Assembly: GCA_031002005.1 (NCBI GenBank)
Contig: CM061920.1
Span: 117,294,095-117,358,094, forward strand
DNA from: Vandiemenella viatica
Taxonomy: Eukaryota > Arthropoda > Insecta > Orthoptera > Morabidae
Reading direction: 5' to 3'
Length of the DNA stretch: 64,000 nt
The position numbers and the translations under genes were made by a program. A model generated the notes under the pieces. It ran no database searches and was not told the DNA's origin. It saw only the letters and a list, made by a program, of their open reading frames with translations. The stretch's first letter is position 1; every line of letters starts with the position of its first letter. This document shows, in pieces, positions 54,923 to 64,000 of the stretch.

Positions 54923-56507
54923 TTATCTCCGTCTACCTTTACAGTTCTTACCCTCGAATGTTCCCTCCACTAACAAATTAACCAATCCAGCATGTCTCAA
55001 AATATGACCTACCAGCCTGTCTCTTCTTTCCGTAAGTTTCTTCCACAAACTTCTTTCCTCACCAATAATTTCCAAAACTCGTTCATTTCTTTCCTTGTCT
55101 GTCCACTTAATTTTCAGCATTCTTCTGTAGCACCACATTTCAAATTAATTTTCTTTCTTTCTGGTATGTTTCCATGTTTCGCTACCATAAAGTGCTGTGC
55201 TCCACACATGGAGTTTTAAAAAGTTCTTTCTAATTCCTAGATCAATATTTGAAACTAAAAGATGAAGGATCTTTTTGCTAGTGCCATTCTGCTCATAACA
55301 TCATTCCTGCTTCGGCCATCGGTTGCAATTTTGGTTCCAAAGTAACAGAATTGACTTAATTCTCCTATTGTATCCCATCAAATTTTTATATTTAATCTAC
55401 TAGTATTGGTATTATTTCTGCTACATTTCATCACTTTTGTCTTGCTTTGTTTCATATTCAGTGCAAAATCTTCCTTTAGTATTTGGTTCATGACATTCAG
55501 TAACTTCTCAATATCCTCAGCCTGTTCTGCTAACAAGACAATGTCATTAACAAATCGTAACATACTGATTTTTTTCTCCCTGAATACTTACGCCACATTT
55601 TTCTTTTACTTTCGTTATTGCTTCTTTTGCATACAAGTTGAATATTAATGGGGATAGACTACACCCTTGTCTCACACCCTATTTAACTGACGCATGTCTC
55701 TCATTGTTCTCTACTTTTATTATAGTCACTTGATTCTTATATAGTTTATAAAGTATTCTTCTATCTCGATATTTTAGACCTGACTCTTTTAAAATTTTGA
55801 ACATCTTATCTCATCTAACTATATAAAAAGCTTTTTCTAAATCAAAAAACGCCAAAAAAGTATCTTTGTTTTTCTTGATTCGCTCTTCAAGTATTAATCT
55901 TAAAGCCAGAATTGCTTCCTTTGTACCTCAATTTTTCCTAAACCAAACCGATGTTCACCTACTATCTCTTCTACTACCCTTTCCGTTCGTCTGTATATTA
56001 TTCTGCTTAGTAATTTTGAAGCATGTGATGTTACACCAATGGTGCAAAAATTCTCACATTTTTCGGCTTGTGCTTTCTTCGGAAGCGTAAGATGATATTT
56101 TTATTAAAATCAGTTGTTATTTCTCCTGTTTGATAACTTATTGATATCAGCTTGAATAATCTTTCGATTCATTCCTCTCCTAGGGATTGAAGAAGTTCTG
56201 CAGGGATCTCATCAATTCCAACTGCCTTATTTGCTTTCAAGTCATTCAGAGCTTTATTAAATTCTGTCCTCAAAACAGGATATCCTAAGTCATCAATGTC
56301 GACATCACCTTCCTTTTCCATTACACTATTGTTCAAGTCGTCCCCAACATACAGTTTCTCAATGTATTCTTTCCATCGGTTAGCTCTATCTTCTGAGCTT
56401 GAAAGAGGTTTCCCATCGACAGCTTTAATGTTCATACCTCTTTTCTTCATTTCTCCAAAATTCTGTTTGATCTTTCTGTAGGCATCATCTACTTTTCCTA
56501 CAACCAT
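54923..56507 (-). pseudogene. RTE-like reverse transcriptase relic
   Basis: RANRWKEYIEKLYVGDD and LKANKAVGIDEIPAELLQ (56507-56169) begin the RT. Later frames give the catalytic region as LRFVNDIVLLAE (55563), where the YADD-type motif has become FVND. The C-terminal end is MLKIKWTDKERNERVLE, then RLVGHILRHAGLVNLLVEG (55138-54923). Multiple shifts and stops occur, and the loss of a catalytic Asp shows it is dead. Confidence 0.87.
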
Positions 56508-56646
56508 TTCCTTTTCTACTTCTTCACACTTTTCTTGTAGCCATTTTTCTTTTGCTATTTTGCATTTCCTATTTATTTGGTTTCTAAATTGCCTGTACTA
56601 CTCTCTTCCTGCTTCATCCTGAGCATTTTTGTACCTTCTCCTCTGA

Positions 56647-57738
56647 TCAATCAGCTCCAATATTTCTTCTGTGATCCAAGGTTTTCGGGCAGTTTTTTTC
56701 CCTAAACCCTAATGTTTCTTTACCAGCTTTCACTATTTCGGTCTTTAATGCATTCCATTCGTCCTTGGTTGAGCTCCTTTCAGAGTTACATCTTAGACCC
56801 AAGTCTATCATTTTTGCAAATTTTTCTCTCGTGCTCGATTGTTTCAGTTTATTCACTTGCAGTCTGTTCTGCTTATACTGCTTCCTTATTCGCTTAAATT
56901 TCAGCCTGCACTCCATTATTATCAAATTATGGCCAGAGTCTATGTCTGCTCCTGGGTACGCTTTACAGTCTAGAACTTGATTCCTGACTCTCTGTTTGGC
57001 CGCGATACAATCTAGCTGATATCTGCCTGTATCCCCAGGACGTTTCCAGGTGTATATTCTTCTTGCATGGTTCTTAAACAGTGTGTTTGCCACTACTAGC
57101 TTATATCTTTCACAAAATTCTAGCAACCTGCTTCTTCGCTCATTTCTTTCTCCTAGACCAAAACTTCCTACAGTATTCCCCTCTTTTCCTTCTCCCACTA
57201 TTGCGTTCCAATCACCCATTATTATTAGATTTTCCTCCCCTTTCACATATTGGATTAATTCTTAATTTCAGGCATTTATTTTCTCTATTTCTTGATCATC
57301 TTCCTGTGACGTTAGCATATATACTTGTACTATCGTGGTTGGGACGGGCTTAGTTTCTAACCTCATCAAAATAATCCTGTCACTAAACTGTTCATAATAA
57401 CTCACCCGTTTCCTTACTATCTTATTCATTACAAATCCTACACCAGTGACTCCATAGACAGCTTGTGTGCTAATTATCCTGTGTTCCCCAGACCAGAAAT
57501 CCTGTGCGTCCTTCCATTTAATCTCACTAATCCCAACAACATCTAACTTAAGTTGTTCCATCTCCCTTTTTAAGTTTTCTAACCTACCTGCCCTATTCAG
57601 ACTTCTAACATTCCACGCTCCAACTCGTAGAATGTTTCTATCCATTCTGATGAATCCACCCTGAGCAGTCCCCACCCGGAGATCCGATTGGGGGACTATT
57701 TTACCTCCGGAATATTTTACCCAGGAAGAAGCCATCAT
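56647..57738 (-). pseudogene. RTE-like APE-type endonuclease domain
   Basis: The first part (57738-57268) reads LRVGAWNVRSLNRAGRLENL, LDVVGISEIKW and ILMRLETKPVPTTIVQVYM. After a frame break near 57260 comes NLIIMGDWNAIVGEGKEGN, then YTWKRPGDTGRYQLDCI and DIDSGHNLIIM, the Asn, Asp and His segments of the endonuclease that nicks target DNA. One frameshift separates the two halves. Confidence 0.87.
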
Positions 57739-58339
57739 GATATATGTAATTTGAGAGGATTACATGTCCTCGGGATACCCTTTGGGTCTTTAATGCAGTG
57801 GTTTCCCGTTGCCTTCTGCATCCCCATGCCGTTGATCATTTCTGATTCATCCGCCTTTATTGGCCGTTTCCAACCCCCAGGGGAAGAGGGTGCCGTGAAC
57901 CGCTCCCCGCTCTTCCACCCTCCTTTCGGAGGCCGTTGGCAAGTAGTGGGTGACTCCTTATACCGGGAATCTTTCAGTCGCCAGATCCTCTTCCGTGCAA
58001 ATAGGGTGCACCACGTGAAGGAGAGGTTGACATTTGGTTTGAAAAGGCTAGTATAGTCTGTCCCAAACCCTTACACCCCCGATGCTGAATACGTATCACT
58101 ATGTCAAAGAAAAACATCAAAAATGGTATTCGTAAAGTAGTAATTTTTGATTGTGCTGTGCGCCATCTTAATAGGTCAATTCCCGATAACTATAAATTTT
58201 CGTCAAGAATAAGAATAACTGGATTTTGTGAGATATACACACAACAACAGTTGATAAATTTGTGTAAATAATAGGTATTACGCTAATGCAATTAAACCTA
58301 TTTTTTTCTCCTCAGTACACGTTTCGCTCCGTTTGATTT

Positions 58340-58800
58340 AACTTGATTGCGATGGAGAGCACGCTCCTTTGGCAATCACCCTACACACCCTCTCCTCCCT
58401 CTTTCCTGTAACCCCCCCCCCCCCTACTTCTGCCCTCTAAAAATTGAAACTTTAAATTGTTTCAAAGTTTTTGGTAAATTATTCAATTCTCTTGGTAACT
58501 TATTCCAACCCCTTACCTTCCCACACCCTTATGTGTGTAATCGAATGCCAGTTGGGATCATGGTCATCTTTTCCCTTCCAAGTATTACTTTTAATTATTT
58601 CACCAATATCTTTCCAAGCCTCATCAGTAATATACACCTTACATAATCCTATGACTCTCTTCCCGTCTTTGAATGAATCCCATTCCTGCTCTTTTATCAT
58701 ATCGGTTACCGATTGCGTTCTGTAATTTCCAGACACAAATCCAGCAGACTTTCTTTGCGCCATCTCACGGCCGTAACTATAAACTTGGAGGCCCCGGGGC
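58340..58800 (-). pseudogene. CR1/Jockey-group LINE 3' end (reverse orientation)
   Basis: On the reverse strand MAQRKSAGFVSGNYRTQSVT, KVYITDEAWKDIGEIIKSNT and KGKDDHDPNWHS match the same family as 5985-6540. The 3' terminus near 58345-58375 is GATTGCCAAAGGAGCGTGC followed by TCTCCATCGCAA. A poly-C run (58410-58423 on the plus strand) lies in the UTR. Confidence 0.8.
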
Positions 58801-59500
58801 AAAACTTCATATTGAGGCCCCTAAATATTTCTTTCTTTTTAATATGGATGGGGGTTTATTCCAATTCGACAAAAATTTGTTTTTATCTGTTGGTCCGTGC
58901 AATGGTAGCAAAACTAGCTACAAATGGTTCACTTAGCCAAATGTTCATGAATTTATATAGCCTATGCAATTAACAAATTATTAAATGGATTATTCTTATG
59001 ATACAAGTTTCGGAAATTAAATATTCAGTGCGTATGGTTGTAAAAAGAATGAGATGAATAATTCAAAAGCAAAATACTTACAAATGTACAATTTCTAAAA
59101 AAGAGTGTATGTTTATTAAAAATTTATAAAATCACTCATTATAAATACATGGTAAAATATTTGCTACACTGTTGTTAACATAAGAAGCGTAAAACAGTAA
59201 CTTTTAATAAGGTTAAAATAGTGGTAAACTTTTAATTGATAATTTAAAGTATGACTTTTCTAAATAAATTTTTAAGGTAGATTAAAGATATAGTTACAAT
59301 AGATGTAAATTAAGTTATTTAAAATGCATACTTTGCTTAAAAGACAAGGACTCAGTAACTGATGCATGGAAAGTAGTGTAGATTGAAGAGATTAAAGATT
59401 AGCTACATTTGATTATATCCTAAACATTTGTTTCGTAACTTTCAAAGAAGCGAATTCATCAATTTTTTTGTCGAAGTTGATTTGTTGAGGTCAATCGTTC

Positions 59501-60893
59501 TCAATTGAAAGCAAATGCTAAGCTGCTGAGTCTTTCTGGGGCAATTGTACTTCTCAAGTAATTTTTGATCAAATTAAGCTTAGAAAAGGACCGTTCAGCC
59601 TTAGGTACTGTGTCAGGAACAGTCAATTTCATGATGCACGCTTTGCAAACACCTGGGTAGCTTGATGAAAGAGAACTGTTGTTGGCAATTATATAATTAG
59701 CAAATTCCTTAACACTTTTAATTTTTCCAGTCTGTTTTGAAAAGAATTTTTCACTGAACATAATTGTGAAAGAAAGGCTGGATTCACATCACTTGGAAAC
59801 TTATTAACGAAATCAACTGCTTTTTTGTGAATATCACTTTCACTTGCATTGGCTAAAAAATTAGGTTGATTTACTTGATAAGTGTCAAGAACAGCTTTCA
59901 TCCCTTCAAAACGGTGATCAAGATGAGTACAAAGTGTGTCCACTATTGGATATAACACAGTGACCCGGAAACAAGATTTTGGGTCTATTAATCTCTCTTC
60001 TTCACTCAACTCATCAAATTGTTTTTTCACTTTCCTTACTCCGTTCTGGTGAACTTTCCACGTATTTCGGTTATCCTTAACAATAAATTACCCAATAACT
60101 CATATACGTACAACAGGTCCATGGTTTCAGATTGTAAGGATTTTGATTCGAGGTTGAGAGACTCTAAAACTTCACACTGCACAACCAAAAGCAATACAAA
60201 ATGGAAACGTACATGTTTGTTGTTTAGCTGCTATTCTTTCCTTGCTTTGCCTGGAAGTCAAAGGCTTTTTAACACGTCAAGAAACCCGTGTTTCAGTGCA
60301 TACTCTGCCTTCTACCAGCCCAACGAGTTGGATTAAGAGTTTTCAGTGTTACTTTCAAATTCAGTGAATCAGTCTGAGCCTCGATGTCGTACAGTAGCTT
60401 CAAGTTTTGCCAGCGCAAATACTATGACCAAAAGAGCAATACACACTTTCAATGGTTTCAAAAAACTGGTAGACCACTCGGTTTCTTTCCACAGCATCTT
60501 TTAATACTAAATTATGGTTATGTGCAATGCAGTGCTTAAAGTATACGAGTGGGTCTTTTTCTTTCATACTCTGCTGCACTCCACAGTATGCCCCACTCAT
60601 GACTGCAGCCCCGTCGTAGCCTTGTCCACGACATTTGCTCAAATTCGAGTTTTTCTCTTCCAATGAAGTAATTATTTCTTCTGTAAGACCATGGGCAGGC
60701 TAATCTTTTACCTCTCTAAAGGAAACACAAGTTTCACATATTTTGACATCAACAGGTTTTCCTTCTTCATCATTAACTGTTTTTACATACCTGTAAACTT
60801 CACTTAACTGATCAACTTTAGCAATGTCCTGAGTGGTATCTAAAATCAATGGAAAAAGAAGTTTGAGCTGTTGACCACCTCCAACTCCTGTAT
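59501..60893 (-). pseudogene. hAT transposase relic (ZMYM1-like type)
   Basis: Reverse-strand pieces in order are FPLILDTTQDIAKVDQLSEV (about 60850), then CRGQGYDGAAVMSGAYCGVQ and YFKHCIAHNHNLVLKDAVE (60630-60490). RLIDPKSCFRVTVLYPIVDT follows (about 59990), and the dimerisation tail is KAERSFSKLNLIKNYLRST (about 59600-59530). These are the hallmarks of hAT transposases with a DUF4371/ZMYM1-like core. It is broken at least three times and lacks a clear N-terminal zinc finger. A LINE fragment abuts its 5' side at about 60895. Terminal repeats were not identified. Confidence 0.85.
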
Positions 60894-60894
60894 T

Positions 60895-61345
60895 TGGTAC
60901 CCAAAGTGTGGGTCCCATACTACACCACCGTATCCACGCAATGGCCTGACCAAAGTTTTGTAACCCAATATCTTTAGTTCTTTCTTGTATGTGTCCTGAC
61001 TAGTTGAGCTTTTTATCAAATGTTATGCCAATATATTTACATTTCCTGTCTTCAACTAGCAATTCTTTCCACACCGTATAATCATAACCAACCTTTAGTT
61101 TCCTATCTGTGTAACTAATAAACTGGCTCTTCTTTTGCATTTATCTTCATCCCATGTTTATCAACTCAGCTAGATATCCTGTCCATATCACCCTGCAGCT
61201 GTTCACAGTCCTCTACTGTTTATATCCTTTTATATAGCATTATATCATCTGCAAACAACCTAACTTCCGATTGTATACAATAAACACAATCATTCAATAG
61301 AATAATGAATAGCAATGGTCCCAATACGCTACCATGTGGCACTCT
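60895..61345 (-). pseudogene. CR1/Jockey-group LINE, RT core fragment (reverse orientation)
   Basis: The reverse strand matches the junction seen at 5985-6060 (GGGTTACAAAACTTTGGT, GTAGTATGGGACCCAC). Upstream of that are RT-like segments around VVCR-type FADD remains (about 61245-61255), D-x-x-Q-L-Q-GDMDRISS-like and HGMKINANK-like stretches (61200-61140). Stops are frequent. Confidence 0.7.
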
Positions 61346-61474
61346 CATTTTTACTTCCACTTTTTTTGATACTAGGTTTCCCCCCCTAAGCTTTTACTTT
61401 CTACACTTTTGAAAACTTTTCTACCCAGAAAATAATTTTCTCATCCACTCCAATAGAATTTGAAGTAAAAATTG

Positions 61475-61591
61475 GTTGAGGGCAATAGTTGGCTGGAGGA
61501 GGAAGGGAGAAGGATGGGTGTGTAGGGAGATTGCCACCGGAACGTGCCACTCCATCGCAATTTCATCAATTATTATTATTATTATTATTAT
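61475..61591 (+). mobile_element. LINE 3' tail with (ATT)n (forward orientation)
   Basis: GATTGCCACCGGAACGTGCC followed by ACTCCATCGCAATTTC (61531-61566) is the same 3' terminus as at 6489-6520. It is followed by (ATT)n, 61569-61592. The satellite-bearing insertion begins inside or directly after this microsatellite. Confidence 0.7.
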
Positions 61592-62489
61592 TACTAGCTG
61601 AAGCCCATGACTTCGTTCATGGGTGTAAAGAATTTTGATTGACATCTACGGACATGTATCCACCATAGTTTTCGATGGGAGACTCGTGGCTAATACCACA
61701 AACAAACATCAGTGATCTGCGTCGGGTATCTATTTATGGCTGCAAAGTGAAAAATAGGGACACACATGTCTTGATTTGAAATAGAAATCGCCCTCCATCG
61801 ACCAATTTCACCACCATATCTCCCACACCCCCATAGCTACCGACATGACACCACCACGGCGCACGGTGGGAGACTTGAGACTAATACCACACACAATAAT
61901 GAGTCAACTGCGCTGGATAATTTTGGCTGTGGAGTGAAATGGAGTGACACACATGTCTATTTTTTATTAGGTCGACCACTTTCAACCACCATAGCTACAG
62001 ACATGTAACCACCATAGTGTACGATGGGAGACTCGATGCTACTATTACACACAAAGACCAGTGATCTGCGCTATATAGTTGTGGCAACAAATCGAAATAT
62101 AAGGACACACGTGTCTTTGGTCGAAATACGAAAATGTCCTTAATCGACAAATTTCAACTACCATACCTCCCTCACCCCCGCAGCTACCAAAATTTGGCCA
62201 ATGTTGTACACGATCGGTGAATTTATACTACTACCAAACACAAACACCAGTGATCTGAGCAGGATACTTTTGGCTGAAAAGTGAGACATAGGGACACATA
62301 CGTCTTTGGTCGAAATATGAAGGGGCCTCAGGTCGACCATTATCAACCATCGTATCTCCCACAATCTCATAGCTACCGAAATCTAACCACCATAGTGCAC
62401 GATGGGAGACTAGCTGTTACTACCACATACAAATACCACTGATCTGCGCTATGCATGCATCAAAGTGAAATATACGGAAAAACAAGTCT

Positions 62490-63055
62490 TTAAATTATTC
62501 CGAAGGCTTCCGCGGTCACTGTGTGTATTATCTTGGTTCTCCGGGTGGAGCCGCGTCGATATATTTAAACCTAACGTTTCTGCCATCGTGCTGTGGCTTT
62601 CTTCAGAGGGCTGCTTTGTCAGATGCCGCTATCGCCTTATATAGTAGCAGGAAGCTAGCGCTGGCGGGCGCTATTCGTCCGCGGTGACGTTACCGTGCCC
62701 GTTGTAGGCGGTAGGATGGGATCGTTCGTCTTGGGTTTTCCTGAGCAAGTATGACCAAATATGGTCAAGTTGCAAACCATTGTCGGCATTCATGTTGTTC
62801 GGCCGTTTTTGTATTTCTAACGCTTCTCTTACACGCCTAGCCATTTGCTCTCAGTGGCTATAACTCTGGTCTTATCAAATAAAATTCAGCCGATAGTGGC
62901 CACTCAATTTTATTTGCTAAGACCAGCGTTATAGCCACTGAGAGCAGATGGTGGCCTAGGCGTGTAAGAGAAGCGTTAGAAATACAAAAATGGCCGAACA
63001 ACGTGTATGCCGACAATGGTTTGCAACTTGACCATATTTGGTCATACTTGGTCAT
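62490..63055 (-). mobile_element. Penelope-like element fragment with inverted 5' part
   Basis: The right arm read forward encodes ATESRWWPRRVREALEIQKW, then NNVYADNGLQLDHIW, the C-terminal GIY-YIG endonuclease end of Penelope-like retroelements. The left arm is its reverse complement. From the left arm the reverse strand runs on to RKTQDERSHPTAYNGHG and a 3' UTR ending near 62490. A sense C-terminus plus 3' UTR headed by an inverted copy of the same end is a common outcome of Penelope insertion. Confidence 0.75.
62746..63050. repeat. 305-bp long inverted repeat in the Penelope-like fragment
   Basis: The arms at 62746-62886 and 62906-63050 are reverse complements with scattered mismatches; the loop is 19 bp (62887-62905). 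The outer ends are CAAGTATGACCAAATATGG and its complement. Confidence 0.9.
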
Positions 63056-63378
63056 ACTCCCCCATAGCTATCAACACGCAACCTCCATAGTGCACAATGG
63101 GAGACTCGATGCTAATACCACACACAAATACCAATGGTCTACGGTATGTAGTTGTGGCAGAAAAGAGAAGTATAGGGACATACACATCTAGGTCCAAATA
63201 TGAAAAAGCCCTACATCGACCACCTTTAACCGTCATATTTGCTACACCCCCACAGTTAACGGCATTTGGCCAACGTTGTGCACGATAGGAAACTCCATGC
63301 TACTAAAACACGCAAACACCAGTGATCTGCGCTAGGTAGTGGCGGCTGAAATTTGAAATATAGGGAAACGTCTATTTA

Positions 63379-63402
63379 TATATATATATATATATATATA
63401 CG
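63379..63402. repeat. (TA)n microsatellite at the end of the satellite-bearing element
   Basis: About 12 TA units. The equivalent position in the 35.3 kb copy (40134-40144) has a shorter TA tract. Confidence 0.9.
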
Positions 63403-63405
63403 ATT

Positions 63406-64000
63406 ATTTGTACCTTTTTATAACTGTAGCTATTTCCCCCTTCAATTTTGGCTACTGGTTTACTGACTCCTCTAATATCCATCTCCTCGAAGCATCTCCA
63501 ACGATTTATCACTGTACTATTGTTACTGTTCTTGTTGCGTTAATATGAATAAGAAGTGTAATGGACACAATTTTTACTTACATGTAATTTCTGTTTCAGA
63601 TTTGTTATCTCTCAGTGTTGATTGTATTTTGTTGTTTTGGCTTGGAAGATGTTTAAATTCATTCAATTATTATTTAGAATGATTGTAAACAATGCGGTAT
63701 CTAATTTTCACAATATTTCAAACGGCTCTTGTTGAAGCTCCAACATCCAAAAATCAACAGACAAGTAAAAAAATTTCTCGGGCCATTTTATACAGTTAAC
63801 GAACCGGAAAAGCCTGATAAATAAACATATTGGAAATAGTGTGAAAATTATATCTAAATCATTCTAAAGAGATAATTTTGCAAACTTCTTAAAGATATCA
63901 AGTAAGGTACCAATAATTAATGGCATTCCTACAAAAATACTAAAACCTCCAGGAACGAAAAAAATTATAATATTATTGATATCAAAAAGTTACTGCTAGA
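63406..64000. other. AT-rich sequence to the window end, nothing recognised
   Basis: No coding or repeat family seen. Confidence 0.5.

Larger units (their letters stand above)
54835..58060 (-). mobile_element. RTE-like non-LTR retrotransposon, nearly full length, decayed
   Basis: Reverse orientation. The 5' UTR-like part (about 58060-57740) contains GGGGATGCAGAAGGCAACGG. It is followed by an endonuclease ORF (57738-56647) and reverse transcriptase remains to about 54920. The arrangement of a single protein with an N-terminal APE-type endonuclease fits the RTE clade; from memory, similar proteins are often labelled craniofacial development protein 2-like in insects. Frameshifts and stops separate its parts. 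Confidence 0.87.
61592..63405 (+). mobile_element. Second satellite-bearing insertion (few diverged monomers)
   Basis: It starts TTACTAGCTGAAGCCCATGAC with the same 5' hairpin position as the 35.3 kb copy (61606-61621). It ends AGGGAAACGTCTATTTATATATA with (TA)n at about 63379-63401. It holds about five diverged monomers (for example GATGGGAGACTCGATGCTAC and CACAAACACCAGTGATCTG). It is interrupted at 62490-63055 by a Penelope-like foldback fragment. Confidence 0.82.

Overview
The window reads as a repeat-rich arthropod chromosome, most likely an insect with a large AT-rich genome. The evidence is the mix of a Polinton/Maverick, Tc1-like transposons, RTE-like and CR1/Jockey-group LINE relics, a Ty1/Copia relic, a hAT relic, a Penelope-like fragment and a family of tRNA-derived SINEs, plus GT-AG introns and TATA/TCAGT-type initiators. 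No conserved host protein-coding gene could be recognised. Two weak candidate host exons or promoters (about 29.2 kb and 52.5 kb) are listed at low confidence.

The centrepiece is a complete Polinton/Maverick at 12034-26002 (13,969 bp). It is flanked by a perfect 6-bp target duplication (AACCTA) and has about 550-bp terminal inverted repeats. From the left it holds: a gene of unknown function with a partial tandem copy behind it; a leftward virion block (PLA2-domain minor capsid protein, adenain-type protease, penton-type minor capsid protein, a 52-codon basic ORF, double-jelly-roll major capsid protein, and an RNase H/exonuclease-like ORF); a rightward block (FtsK/HerA packaging ATPase, a fibre-like small protein, a small beta-rich protein, a two-part ORF resembling DUF8207, and a chromodomain integrase); and a leftward protein-primed-type PolB gene with four small introns and an 11-residue repeat domain. 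Together these would encode replication, integration, capsid building, maturation and DNA packaging. The copy is broken by about 16 apparent frameshifts, mostly at or near homopolymer runs, and I found almost no nonsense substitutions.

Left of the Polinton (1-12 kb): AT-rich sequence with short direct repeats, SINE copies, a CR1/Jockey-group LINE 3' end, a full-length Tc1-like transposon (7456-8861) with identical 27-bp inverted repeats and TA duplications, and a 130-bp near-perfect hairpin just before the Polinton.

Right of the Polinton (26-64 kb): SINEs, a degenerate 130-bp tandem repeat, an internally deleted Tc1 element (33182-33818), and a leftward Copia relic (about 34.4-41.3 kb) split by an insertion carrying about 25 copies of a 184-bp monomer arranged as 368-bp dimers. 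A second insertion of the same kind lies at 61.6-63.4 kb and is itself interrupted by a foldback Penelope-like fragment. Between them are RTE-like LINE relics (49.9-50.8 and 54.8-58.1 kb), LINE 3' ends, and a hAT transposase relic of the ZMYM1-like type (59.5-60.9 kb). Family names given here come from recognised motifs and memory of the families, not from any search.
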